Of a stretch of 64,000 nucleotides of DNA, positions 33,201-44,677 are shown one piece after another (within the stretch, counting starts at the first letter, position 1; each line of letters opens with the position of its first letter). The position numbers and the translations under genes were made by a program. Under the pieces are notes generated by a model. That model ran no database searches. It was given only the letters and a program-made list of their open reading frames with translations, and had not been told where the DNA came from. Where the stretch lies: assembly GCA_037127255.1 (NCBI GenBank), contig JBANSL010000004.1, forward strand, positions 3,038,001 to 3,102,000. Direction: 5' to 3'. This stretch comes from Persicaria tinctoria. Lineage: Eukaryota; Streptophyta; Magnoliopsida; Caryophyllales; Polygonaceae.

Positions 33201-35457
33201 ATCAACTGATAATTGACAATGCTGACATGCATAATAAATGTTCTAAAATGTGAGGATTGGGAGGAGAGGGGATATAGCACACCAGGTGGGGAATCAGGAA
33301 CTAGATTATTGAAATTATTTTTGCTATAATTTCAATATATAGCTTCTCCATTTATAAGATTTGAAGAAACATTTAGTTTTAAAAAATGTTGCAGATTTGA
33401 GGAAGACTCCCTATTTTCGTTGTTGTTGTCTTATATTTGGGGAATGTGATAGGAAATATATTGAATAAAAACCCCAAAATTTTTCATATAGGGAATTTGT
33501 TAGGGTACTCTAAGATCATTTTCCAACAACTTTTAAAAAAAAAATCTCTATTTTTGAAATTATTTTTAAAGTTTTGAAAAATCATTTAGTTTTGAAAATA
33601 CATTCACTATATTTTTTTCTTGCTTTTCTATTTTGAAGAATAAAATGGAAATTCTATTGGATCAAGAAGATGATTTTGGGTCTCAAGAATCTGGTTTGTG
33701 AAGGGTGGGGGACCTATTTGATGTCCCAAGCAGGCAATAGCCTTTTACTGATTCTCCAAAGGCCTATTGGGCCCGGCACACCACGAGCTTGTACTACAAT
33801 TGGGCCTAACCCAATTAGGCCCATATGCCCGACCCTTCATTATTGACCACATGATTTGTTTTTAATTATATTAAAATCAAAACGCTCTAAATTGAAGCTA
33901 GAGCAATTGTTCTCAAAAAAAAAAAAAAAAAAAAAAAGCTAGAGCAATTTATTTATTTTTGTGTCGAAATCATTGATATGATAGTGTTTATAGTTTGCAA
34001 CAAGTAATTAAAAGAAAAATGGTAAATTGGTATAGAAGAAAGCCTTATAAGATACATACAACAACTAGCTTTATCTTAAAACGTATTTGACAGAGCGTTT
34101 AAAGTAGCATTTTAGATATTTTATTTGTATTTTACTCATTTCATCTAGCTATATCTTAAAATAATTGCATTTTTTTTTTATGCTTTTAGGTTTTAATTGC
34201 TTGAGAAGTTTATATTTTTCACGGATTTTTAATTAAAAAAAAAACCCTATGAAAATGGCATTTTTTTATTAGAATATGTATTTATAGAAGCCCCACAGTA
34301 TTTTGATTATGCATCTTATCAATGTTGAGTTTTTTCTATAAAGGAACTATTTTTATGCATTTTTTTTTTAAATTAGAAAAAGTGACACCATTAATTAAAT
34401 ATTCGAGAGATTTGAGTTTGAATCATAACAATAAAATTATCTTTCTTAACTTTGCGAGGATCATTTTAACCCCTTTATCGTGTCTGTACCACTAGTTTAA
34501 AAAAAAAAAGGTTTTCTAGCTTGTATCAATTCACATATATTTTCCTATACATAATTTACTGGATTAATTCCTACATGATGCATCACACAAACACTTGAAT
34601 TGATCACCAATGCAAATGTATAGGCATCAATTGCTCAATAAGGGTTCCTAGAACACATAGTGTGAGTCTCATTATAATGTGTGCACTTTACCTTTATTAA
34701 TTATTAAATAAGATGCATTTCCCAAATCTATTCATAGATATGATTGGTACAACATGAATCGATCTCCACACATTCGTGTATATATCAAGTTTCCAATGAG
34801 ATTATACAATTAACACAATAACAAATTCAGTATATCCCGCTCACAATTATCAGAATTTGGGTACCCAATCATAAAAGCATATATCCACGCAAACAGAGCC
34901 AAACAAAAAACCGACACACAAAAACAAACAAGACAAACGAACAAAAGGGCGTGGAAGAATTAAAGGAGATCGAATAAATAATGGGAAAATAAAAATGATA
35001 ACAATAATGATAAAAATGATATACATAACTCCAGACAACCCACGTACACTGCAAAACTATCATCGTTTTTTTTATACAAGGCAAAGTTTTTGATGACGTG
35101 AACCCCCTATTGTACCATCACCTAAAAGCGTCCTTACGGACGAGAACATCAAGAGTTCTGTATGAGATCTCCAACTCGGAAAATCCGCATCCAAGCCCTA
35201 TATGTTGCCTCCTCTGAATGTATGTGAGTAGGTGACCAAATCAATGCAGTGCTAAAAGAAATTTCATGATGAATATATATATAGCTAGCTAGCTAGCTAG
35301 GGAATGAGTTTAATCATGTATTAATTTGTACAAGAGTTTAAAACACACTTAATCTTGCCCCAAACTAAACCCTAATTATCAAAAGTATATATATAAATTA
35401 ACTCTCTATATATCAACACATTAATTAGTTCATTTCCTTGTAGATCTAAATTCCCAT
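33201..35457. other. Intergenic, AT-rich, 3' flank of the DUF4228 gene
   Basis: No gene is supported. It holds an A-run of about 22 (33917-33939). A retroposon-like piece follows a T-run at about 35067-35073 (GCGTCCTTACGGACGAG nearby). A TAGC tetranucleotide run lies at about 35282-35300. The part adjoining 35457 should contain the 3' untranslated region of the gene. Confidence 0.35.
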
Positions 35458-36117
35458 TTACCTCACCTTGTGCTTCCACTCCAACCCTATCAACCTACAA
35501 GGCGAAAACCTAATCTTGTGCTCCGATATCGTCTCCAGCTTCGGCGACCACACTTGCTTCACCACCACCTGATCATACCTCTTCTGCAGCTCCGGCGTGC
35601 TACAGATCAACGGCGGACTACTCCCTGTACAGCCACCACCGCCGCCGCCATCGCCGGCACCGCCACTAACCCTAATCCGATAATCGATCTCATCTCCGGT
35701 GACGATCTTTGTGATGAACTCGGGCGCCACCTTGATCAGAACTCTTCCATCGCCCCCCTTGAGGTACTCAAAAGGGCTCAAATTCCCAAACTTGATCGGC
35801 CCCGGCTTCGGGCTGAGGCTCGAGAGGTTCGCCGCCGAGAGCACGTCAGACGGCGCGAGCCGGTCGATGGGGATGACGAAGTAAGTCTTGCCCTTGACGA
35901 GGCGATCGTGGACGGACAGCGCCGGGATCGGCTGGCCGATGAAGAAGCTGTCGGCATTGCAGACCATACACTCCGGGAACTCGAACATGACCTCTCCGGC
36001 GACCCACTTTTTGCCCCCTTGCAGGGACCGTGTGGGCCCCTGGCTGAAAATTAGCGTTATGGGTTTTGAAGAAGACGCCATGGCGCAACATGGGTAGCTC
36101 GTGATTGCGTTGCCCAT
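35458..36117 (-). CDS. DUF4228/PADRE domain protein
   Basis: The single-exon gene encodes 219 residues. The N-terminus MGNAITSYPCC offers Gly-2 for N-myristoylation and Cys-10/11 for possible acylation, as in many members of this family, so plasma-membrane association is plausible. The PADRE/DUF4228 core covers about 18-150, with LVKGKTYFVIPIDRL at 74-88. A C-terminal stretch, about 176-215, contains WSPKLETI and IRFSPCRL, which recur in the family's C-terminus. A Gly run (153-162) separates the two. Family members are plant-specific and often respond to pathogens or abiotic stress. The biochemical role is unknown. The start is supported by the conserved MGN and an upstream TATA-like box. No intron or damage is seen. 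Confidence 0.9.
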   Translation of the reverse strand: MGNAITSYPCCAMASSSKPITLIFSQGPTRSLQGGKKWVAGEVMFEFPECMVCNADSFFIGQPIPALSVHDRLVKGKTYFVIPIDRLAPSDVLSAANLSSLSPKPGPIKFGNLSPFEYLKGGDGRVLIKVAPEFITKIVTGDEIDYRIRVSGGAGDGGGGGGCTGSSPPLICSTPELQKRYDQVVVKQVWSPKLETISEHKIRFSPCRLIGLEWKHKVR

Positions 36118-36198
36118 GATCGGACGGCGGAGGAAAAGGGCCGATTTGGAGGGGTGTTTGAGCAGTTTTTACAAGAGGGAAATGAGGGGTGGGAGGGG

Positions 36199-36207
36199 AT
36201 ATAAATA
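36199..36207 (-). promoter_or_regulatory. TATA-like box of the DUF4228 gene
   Basis: The minus strand reads TATTTATAT, 82-90 bp upstream of the ATG. It is a weak but well-placed match. Confidence 0.4.
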
Positions 36208-36319
36208 CATGGAGGGGATAATTGAATTTGACTTTTTTTTTTTTTTTTTTAATTTGGGAGGAAATTGCTTGAGATGAATGCAAGGGGAAAATGGGTCGGT
36301 GGTCAACCATGCCGGCTAT

Positions 36320-37251
36320 GGCTATTAAATTTGAAAGCTATTTATCACTTAATTTAAATCTCTGTACTGTACTCACATTAAATTTAAATCGATTTATATG
36401 TATAATACTGTATTGGTATGTGTCTCCATCTTGAGTTTATGAAAATATTTTCTCCTCTAAACTATTCATAATATTTTCTTGATGGCTTTATTAGAAGATA
36501 TCATACCTATTAAGATTTCCAATTTTGGTCTATGGCAGGTTAAGTTGATAGATTAAGTGTGTTAAATATATGTTAAATACTTGAATTAGAGTGTTTATAA
36601 GTTAGTGAGGTGTTTTGTAAATTAGCTAATAGAGTAACTAATATAAATGAGCTGATCGATGAGATAGGAGAAAATGAATAGAGTTTTGAAAAGTTTGGAG
36701 TAAGTTGTTGTTGAAAAATTAATTTCAAAATCTAATTAAACTAAAATATTATATTTAACTTATTTAAAACTATAGAATATAAAACTAAAAGCTCTGAAAA
36801 GTTACATGCATTGTCAAACGGACCCTTAAAGTTTTTGGGCTTTTTTCTTACTTTTTTTTTATCTCATTATGCAAAATAAGGAACAACATAAAAAAAAAAG
36901 CTATTTTACTCCAAATCTTCAGTATTCAATTCATCATAACTATATTTTTAGAAAAAATGTCTTTTATTTTCCCAATTTGAATTTTTTTTTTGTTGCAGAA
37001 GTTGTTCGAGATGGTGTAATTAATACATAATTTTTATGATTTATCTAATATAATAATAAGGATCCACCATAGATTACATCTACTCATTTTAATAAATATT
37101 AATTATATATAATCATTTTTTATTCGTTACGTAAATGTAGAAGAATATAAAATTTTATGATAAAATTTTAAGTTTAAAATTATGGGAAAAAGGCTTTATA
37201 ATTTATTTAATAAAAAAATAACATTAAAAATTAAAACTAAATTATAGTATA
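36320..37251. other. Intergenic, AT-rich
   Basis: No gene or clear element is visible between the DUF4228 promoter region and the Stowaway copy at 37252. Confidence 0.35.
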
Positions 37252-37523
37252 CTCCCCGCCTCAAAATATAGATCATTTGACTTTCCAATGGGGTTTAAGA
37301 CATTAAAAGTTCTATAACATATAATTTCTAATAATTTTTTATTTTAAATTTATACTCATAAGTAATGCATATGAAATTAATTTTAAAAATTGATTAAATT
37401 TTTTATATTTTAGTAAAGCATATAAAATAATTTTAAAAATTAATTATTTTTTTTATATTTTATAGTTTTTTTTTTATAAAAAAAGTCAAATTACTTGTAC
37501 ATTTTATTATAGTATGGATGGAG
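37252..37523. mobile_element. Stowaway-like MITE, 272 bp
   Basis: TA duplications lie at 37250-37251 and 37524-37525. The ends CTCCCCGCCTCAAAATATAG and, on the other strand, CTCCATCCATACTATAATAA are diverged. Confidence 0.7.
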
Positions 37524-37589
37524 TACAAGCTTAATTAATATAGGGATCTACCGTGGTTTAATTTTTGGATGATTTGTAGAGCATGTAGG

Positions 37590-38394
37590 TAGACCTGTCA
37601 AACAGGTCGGGCGGGTCGGGTTTGGGTCGGGTCGTCTCGGGTTCGGATCCATTTCGGGTCGGGTCATTTCGGGTTACGGGTCGTGAAATGCTCAACCCAG
37701 ACCCATATTTAACGGGTTCGGGTCGACCCAACGGGTCAAGAGCGCTACTCATCCATAGTTTATTAAATGTCATTTACTATTTATACACGTTATTTTAAAA
37801 TGATAAAATTATGTAAAATATCAATAAAAATTTATTTCTTGTTATAATTTCATTCTTTTTAGTTTTTGAAGTATGAAATTACATATAATATATAAATGGA
37901 TAATTTATATAATTATTATCATCCTTAAAACCATACATGAATAGTAAACAACATTTAAAAGTAAACAGATGGAGTATTTTTAATGACTATTTACATAGTT
38001 CATAAATCTAAAATTATTATATCATCCTAATAATAGTTATATTATTGAAAAAAAATAATTAATGTCGCTACAATAGTAATATGTAATTTTATATACATAA
38101 CAAATTATAATGTTAAATTATAAAGTAAAGTTGATGATGAAAAATATAATATTCAATCCTAATTATTATTGGTAATAAATTTCAATATTAGGTTAAATTG
38201 TAATTTATTTGTGTTTTTATTATCTTAAAGCTTGACCCAACGGGTGACCCACAGGTCGACCCAACCCGACCCAGAAATTTGCGGGTTGAACGGGTTCGGG
38301 TTGCTTCGGGTTTCGGGTTGAAATATTTGCGCCAAAACCCACGTTTTACGGGTCGGGTCGGGTCCTCGGGTCGGGTCACGTTTTGACAGGTTTA
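37590..38394. mobile_element. hAT-like MITE filled with GGGTC/GGGTT motifs, 805 bp
   Basis: A perfect 8-bp duplication, CATGTAGG, lies at 37582-37589 and 38395-38402. The ends are TAGACCTGTCAAACAGG on the left and, on the opposite strand, TAAACCTGTCAAAACG. The first and last 150 bp are dense in GGGTCGGGT, CGGGTTCGGG and related 5-6-mers, while the middle is plain AT-rich sequence. It is the same family as 61793-62221. Confidence 0.9.
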
Positions 38395-38402
38395 CATGTA
38401 GG

Positions 38403-39639
38403 TAATAGGGATTTTAATATTTGGAAGGTGGGTGGGGTCCGACTAGTCCAAGATGTAATTAAATCGCAACTACTACACTTTATTGTATATTGTTTGTGGG
38501 TTTAGATTTTGACCAGTCTTTATTTAAAGATTAGAAAGGGTAAATGATTAATGATTTTCCATATATAATACTATAATTATTAAAGTAGGTCATGGATGTA
38601 ATGTGACACAATGTAGAATAAGTACATTGTGTAGAGACACGATCTACATTTTGTCATATACATTATTAGAGTATAGTAATGCTCAAATATTGTACTTGCT
38701 TTAATTATTGTTGTTGTTGAATTTGATACATAACATTGAAATAAATAAATAAAAGAAACCTTACTTCATAAATACAAAGGCTACCCTAAAAATCCTACCG
38801 GAATAAATTTTGGAAAAGCTAGTGCACGTACATCTTCCTGTTTTTGTGATGCCCTATAATCATATGTAGACAATAAAGAAATTATTATTGTAATAGTGTA
38901 TGTCCCGTCCCGTGTAGAGATAATATATTAATACAATATTATAAATAATTTAGAAGATTTTAATAAATAATAATAATAATAATAATAATAATCTAAATAT
39001 AAATAATTTTTTCCACCAAAAAATAATATAAATATAAACAAAATTAGTTCAACCGATTATATATAATCTAAATATCTTTTATTTAATTAGATTCTATCAA
39101 AATATAAATAAAATTCACATTTATACTGTAATTTTTTTTGTTACATCTACCATTAATTGATTGAATCTCATATATATAGGTTGGTTGAAGTGTGCAAAGC
39201 CCTTACAGTGTACACATGCCTTATCGTGTACACAAAAATTATTCGTCTATTTCTACATGATTATTCATCTATAATTATATATTTATTAGTTGTACAAAGA
39301 ATGTGAAAAAATGTAAAGTTTATTCTAATGAATAATCTCCCAATACCACGAATAATTTTATTCAACAAATAATCTCCCAATACTACCGAATAATCAAAAG
39401 TTACTTTTAACCTCATTTGTTGATCTTCTTAATTTAATGGTCTAGATTTTTTAACATAGTACACCATATATAATGGATGTGTGCATATGATCTATTGCGT
39501 GTGTGTACGTGTGACTTATATAACTTTCGATAAACTATGACAACATATTATTATTTTTTCCCCTATAATCAATTACAATATGCCACATAGACACTAAGTA
39601 TCGGTTTTAGTACATGTATATATAGATACGTCATTTTAC
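38403..39639. other. Intergenic with an ATA/AAT microsatellite
   Basis: An (AAT)n run lies at about 38966-38992. No gene is seen. Confidence 0.4.
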
Positions 39640-41340
39640 TTCTCATTAAAGGCTTCAACATAGAGGGCTGAAACGTAGCCAGACCTATGAGCATCGCAAG
39701 CGACCAAACTTCCACAATCTTCCCTAATCACAAAACCTACACATTCGGATCTGTTGAGAGTTTTGCTCCATCAAACTCGAGCTCAAAGAAACCTTCCTTT
39801 TGTTTTCTCTATCGAACATTCTTCCTATTTCATTTTTCTTTGGTTTCAGTATCCTACTTTTTTTTATTAAGTAATAATTCAAACTCAGATATACCTGAAA
39901 CTCGAGAGGTCGACAAGTCGGCAGATGGGAGGACCGTCAAACGTGCAAAAAATCCGAAATACAGGAAAAGAAAAAAGGGTGCATACACCATGTAACAAGC
40001 ACTCTGAGATGAAAGAAATCAAGCAGACCTAAAACCAAAATGTTGAGGGCGCCACGAAGCTAAGCACCACCACGGGGAAGCATCGTAAGTCAGCGATAGA
40101 GCAGGACTCTAACTCCACTCCTGTGGGCAGTGAAGGTGAAACTCCAAGGACCATTCTCCCGGATACGGAGTTGCCCTTGCACACTACCACGACCCCAACT
40201 TGTCCCGACTCCAGACTCAGCACACCCAATCAAGTTGTAGACCGCACATGACCACTAAAGACAGAGCCACTCGCTAACCGAAGAAAACACCCAAAAAATC
40301 GGCCAATAAAGACACGACTTTTAACCCTAAAAAAGAGGGTTATCTAACCTTGCAAGCAAGGGGTTATTTATATATAAAAATACAAAAGTATATATATATT
40401 ATTTAATTTATTTTAATTATATTTTATTTTTACTTTCTTTATTATTCTCGTTCGGGATGCTTTGAGCCCAAAGCACAAAAATAGGCCAATTTGGCAACCT
40501 GCAGCAACCTACGGGCCAAGATGCCCAAACAAGCAGACAACACATGAGACGACGGAGACGAATAAGGGAAAGCGGTAGCCGACTGAGCCGGCAAGCTCCA
40601 CGGAAGAAAACACCTCCAGAACAACCCAGGTCGCCACTGAGGACGAAACGGGAGGGAGGGAAGAACAAGGCCGAATGTGGGACTCCAAAGAATATGGGAA
40701 CGATAGAGGATCTCCGATAGAAGGAGAGGGAGGAAACAAGGCCGGATGACCTCCAAAGGGCGAATGGAGAGGGAGGGAGTAAACAAGGCCGGATGACCTC
40801 CAAAGAGGGTGGGTTGAAGACGACGCCGATTACACGCTTGAGAGAAACACCACATGATGTGTAAATGAAACCTGAATGTTTAGCCTCAATTAGATCCGGG
40901 AGATTGAAGAAATGGAGAAGGAGGCCAAGGAAACAACCAAAGTCCAACCTCAAAATTAGTCTCACGAGATCCGATGATGGATTAACAGGTTTAGGGTTAT
41001 AAACGAACGCGACCTCCAACATGAGCCACACCGAGATAACAAATTGGTGGAGAGACAGCAAAACGGATGCGACTAGGCTCGTGTTGAGGCGGTCGGAGCC
41101 AGGCCGACAGAGGACTTAGAAACGAAGGGAACAAGACCAATCGCAAACGAAGGGAGAAGCAGCGAAGAACCCACCTTGGAAGAATCTGAATGCACGCAAG
41201 CTGAGATGGTGATGATCTGGTGGTTACAAGGGCCGAGGAGGAAAGATGGTGGCTCCCGGAGGAGGTTTAGGCTCTCGAAGGAGAAATCACGTACGAGCTC
41301 TCCCAAGAAGAGAGAGATTTTTAGCATATCCTTAAAAGTG
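39640..41340 (-). other. GC-richer region, probably decayed non-LTR retroposon DNA
   Basis: Several moderate frames exist on both strands (plus 39687-39995, minus 40417-41061), but none shows a recognisable domain. A T-run near 39860, followed by a conserved-looking CTCGAGAGGTCGACAAGTC phrase, recalls the island at 49265-49440. This suggests retroposon tails on the minus strand. The assignment is weak. Confidence 0.3.
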
Positions 41341-42350
41341 AATTTGGTATCCTACTTAACTCTTCTTCATCTTGGTCTGTTAGTTTTATTTTATTCCAGG
41401 TTCTTATATGATTTTTTATAATTCCTGCCCAAGCGTCTATTTTCCTTATTGCTTGGTTTTTCGTTAAGTATCTTGTTTCTCCTTGTCCACATCTTCCACC
41501 GTGATATTTTGAAAGATCTCTATTGCGATAGGTTTTATGCTTCTATTCTCCTTGTCTATACTTCTCAGTAGTCTTTCAATATTTTCGTCCACTTCTCGAA
41601 ATTATTTCTAGAGTCGTTCTACAATTTGTGAATGGATGCATTGAATCTTCATCCATGTGACTAAAGAAATGACATTCAAGTGGAACACATATTATTTTAT
41701 TTTGTCAACCTCATTTTGGTTGGAAGTCCATTCATAACTATTTTTCAGATGAAATTCTTCACCTTTTGCTGACAATCCAGTTTCTCTAACTAGTCGAAGT
41801 TGTTTGTTTCATGGTAAATTATTTTTTTAACAGATTCAAGTGCACTTGAGGTGAAGAACCACTCATTTTTTGTTTTCTAGTATAATATGTCCTGATTATT
41901 ATTGTTTGGTAACGGGATACTCATAATCTTATCAATGATTTATGCGATCGATACTACCTTTTGCAGTTTTTCTAGGTTCCGTGTTTTATTGGAAAGTATG
42001 AAATTTTGGACAATTTCTTGCCATTTCTCTATCTTAAGAAGTTTATAATGTTTTAGACTAATTTACTAATCAATTGACCATTTATCTTTCTAAAATTTAA
42101 TGACCTTTTGTCTCCTACTTGGCAAATCAGTCCTCCGCAAAACTCATCCTTAATCTCCTTAAGCTTGGTCCATTGCAATGAATTTTTATTTTTTTTTGTG
42201 TATTCCCATATATTTGCCTCTTGTGGGTATTTTTTCTCTAATGTTTTCACCTTTTCATTTTGCGGTTCAGCTAAATTATTTTCCATAATAGTTTCATTTG
42301 AAGAGATTTATTTCGTATCTGTAAGATTAAGTCCGATTCAAGTTTAATGT
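41341..42350. other. Unrecognised intergenic sequence
   Basis: Short minus-strand frames are broken and match no family I know. They may be remnants of an old element. Confidence 0.25.
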
Positions 42351-42359
42351 TTGCCAAGA

Positions 42360-42800
42360 ACACAGATCCTAATCTATGAATGCGGAAGCGAAAAGAACAC
42401 AAGACGTTGGTGACACGATTCGGCGAACCTACTCCGCGGGGTCTCAAGAAGGGGAGACCCGGGTCCGATTTCACTAAGCAACGCAGATCTTACAAAGGTA
42501 ACAAACACCCAAGGCAAGCGGCAAGCAAGAGGCAGACAACAACACAGAAACAGGAATATACAAATAAAGGAACACGAAGCAAGGAACAGAAAACCCCCTG
42601 ATGATCTCAGATCCAAGATCTGAGATGGAGTCGATGAAGACGATGGGGTCAAGCTTGGAGATTAAGCTCCGACTTCGTCCTCTTCCTTCTTCTAGCAGGA
42701 CCTTCGTCTTCAGATCACCAATGGAGGGAAGATAGGATCGACTTCTCCAATGGAGATTTCTCCTGAGCGCCTCTGAGCTCTCTCTCTCTCTCTCTCTCTC
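42360..42800 (-). other. Possible copia LTR-end fragment plus CT microsatellite
   Basis: The minus strand has GTAGGTTCGCCGAATCGTGT and a following TTGTGTTC. These resemble the LTR end at 63000-63072 and its plant relatives (TAGG...GCCGAACCACGT). A (CT)n run lies at 42777-42803. Confidence 0.3.
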
Positions 42801-43147
42801 TCTGATTTAGGGTTTACCTTCAACTGACGACGCCAAGTAGTGTGAGCTAGGGTTAGGAAGCGAGCATATATGGGCTAAGTTGAAATGCAGCGTTCCAACT
42901 TAAGACATCCTTAGCTTCCACACTCAGTGTCACATACACATGGATCCGAAGGAGAGGTGAGTTGGGTCGGGCTTCTGGCCTGGGCTTCAATGGCCCAAGG
43001 CTCACATTTCTCAAATCTGGTCATAGCCCACTTTTGCCTACCTAGCTTGCCTTAGATATAGTTTGTTACACTTACATAATACAAAGTAGGAGAATTATAT
43101 GCATTACAATATCTATTGTTTTGTGGAGACTGGCCTAGGCCCCTGCA

Positions 43148-43673
43148 CAGGGCCGTTCCGTTATATTTTGAGGCCTTGTGCAAAAAACAAAAGAATATAG
43201 TTAGACTTTGATATTGCATATCGAAATTCTTGATGTTCAAGAGACGATTGCAATGGCTGAATAAGTAGAATTGATTTCCGTATGTTAGAGTTTTATTCTT
43301 CTCTGAAGGTCGAACGGATTGCAGTGTTTCGTGAGTTTGTGATGGAAAAAAAAAAGAAAAGGAAAAAGGGGTGCTGCAATTATTTTGGAAAAATAAAATC
43401 GAAACGGGCAGATTTTTTTTTTTTTTTGGAAAATAAAGGGGCTGATGTAGAGTAATGGTCTGTGGACAAAAAGGCTGGATTGCTGGAAGGAAGATTCAAA
43501 CCTGAATCAATACAGTACAAGGGGAGACCTTCACCAAATGAACTCCCACAACAGCTTGTTACTTTTCGGAATTTATGTATACATATATAGATTATAACAC
43601 CAATACGAGGCCCTCTAAAAGTTCGAGGCCTTGTGCGATTGCACCTTTCGCACGGGCCTCGGGCCGGCCCCTG
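43148..43673. mobile_element. hAT-like MITE with CAGGGCCG ends, about 526 bp
   Basis: The left end is CAGGGCCGTTCCG, and the right end on the opposite strand is CAGGGGCCGGCCCGAGGCC. Both inner ends carry GAGGCCTTGTGC in opposite orientation. The target duplication is ambiguous because CCCCTGCA occurs at both edges and overlaps the right end. Confidence 0.6.
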
Positions 43674-43679
43674 CATCTC

Positions 43680-44445
43680 TTTGTCATGCATATTTTATCG
43701 CACACAATTAATTAAGGGCATAGCTCTGTCCTTATTCCAAAAGAATCATTGGTTAATCTGATTCAACGTACTCTTTCGGCATATTTGTAAGAAGCATAAA
43801 ATTTTGCATTAGATAATTTAATTCTAATGTCAAAATAATTGTTTTTATTAGCATTGTTCTTCCATGATAGTGCATTGGCTCTCCAATTCTCGCAATTTAT
43901 TGATTTTCTAAGCGACTAAAGCTGTTTTGTTAATTAAAAAAATCTTTATATATATAGTTTTTTTTCCTCTTTGAATTGGATTCGATCGATATGTATAGTT
44001 TATATATTTCCTTGTTTAAGAGTTTTTGAGTCTTGAGTAGCTACACCTAACCAGAGAAATTGAGGGTGAAGAATGTCATCCATGGTAGTTTAATACGAAA
44101 TTGAAGATCGACAATATACAAATTTATTAATCACATTTAATTACTGGATGCGGATGCTACTCGAGTGGCATTTTGTTGTCTGTATGTGTAAATTGCAAGT
44201 ATTTAATTTACACTAAGATACTCTTTAATTTATTAAATTTGAGATTAGTTGAATGCATAAATTGCAAGTATTTTTTTTCATAATTAACTATTTTATTATA
44301 CTCTCTTAGAAATATTCTAAAATTATACTCTCGTAGAAATACTCTACCTATAGTTTTATATGTATAGCCTCTTATTTTGGTACGGTTTTAATTCGGAAAA
44401 GTTATATACACTGCTAACCTCTTATTTTAGTAGTTTATTGTGCAA
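43680..44445. other. Intergenic, AT-rich
   Basis: Nothing is recognised upstream of the gypsy insertion. Confidence 0.3.
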
Positions 44446-44450
44446 CTGTA

Positions 44451-44640
44451 TGTTATGGCCTAATTGTAGTCTATAAATAGACTTGTAAGTGTCTTAAGGA
44501 TGAGTATGATTAAAAAATAAAATCATATCTTCCCTCCTAAACCTCTCTCTCTTCGCCTCACCTTATTCTACACTTCTCACCTCCCTCTCTTTCTCGTTAC
44601 AACAACAACAGAAAATCTGTTAAGCCTTTGGGCCATAACA
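44451..44640 (+). repeat. 5' LTR of the gypsy element
   Basis: 190 bp, from TGTTATGGCC to GGCCATAACA, so the ends themselves form a 10-bp inverted repeat. TATAAATA lies at 44472-44479. Confidence 0.93.
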
Positions 44641-44645
44641 ACTTT

Positions 44646-44657
44646 TGGTATCAGAGC
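44646..44657 (+). other. Primer-binding site of the gypsy element
   Basis: TGGTATCAGAGC, an exact initiator tRNA-Met complement, lies five bases inside the LTR. Confidence 0.9.
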
Positions 44658-44677
44658 TCTTTCCTAGGCGCGTTTTC

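Noticed and set aside
35470..36310. Plus-strand 194-codon and minus-strand 154-codon frames over the DUF4228 gene
   Set aside because: Shadows of the real frame; composition follows the complementary codons.
37590..38400. Telomere-like or satellite array suggested by GGGTT/GGGTC repeats
   Set aside because: Motifs are irregular, confined to the ends of an element with an 8-bp duplication, and are not the plant telomere heptamer.
39687..39995. A 102-codon plus-strand frame with a basic C-terminus
   Set aside because: Low-complexity, no domain, next to a T-run and a phrase shared with another island; more likely retroposon debris.
40417..41061. A 214-codon minus-strand frame with hydrophobic stretches
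   Set aside because: No recognisable family; overlapped by other frames of similar composition and in a repeat-like island. Coding was not supported.
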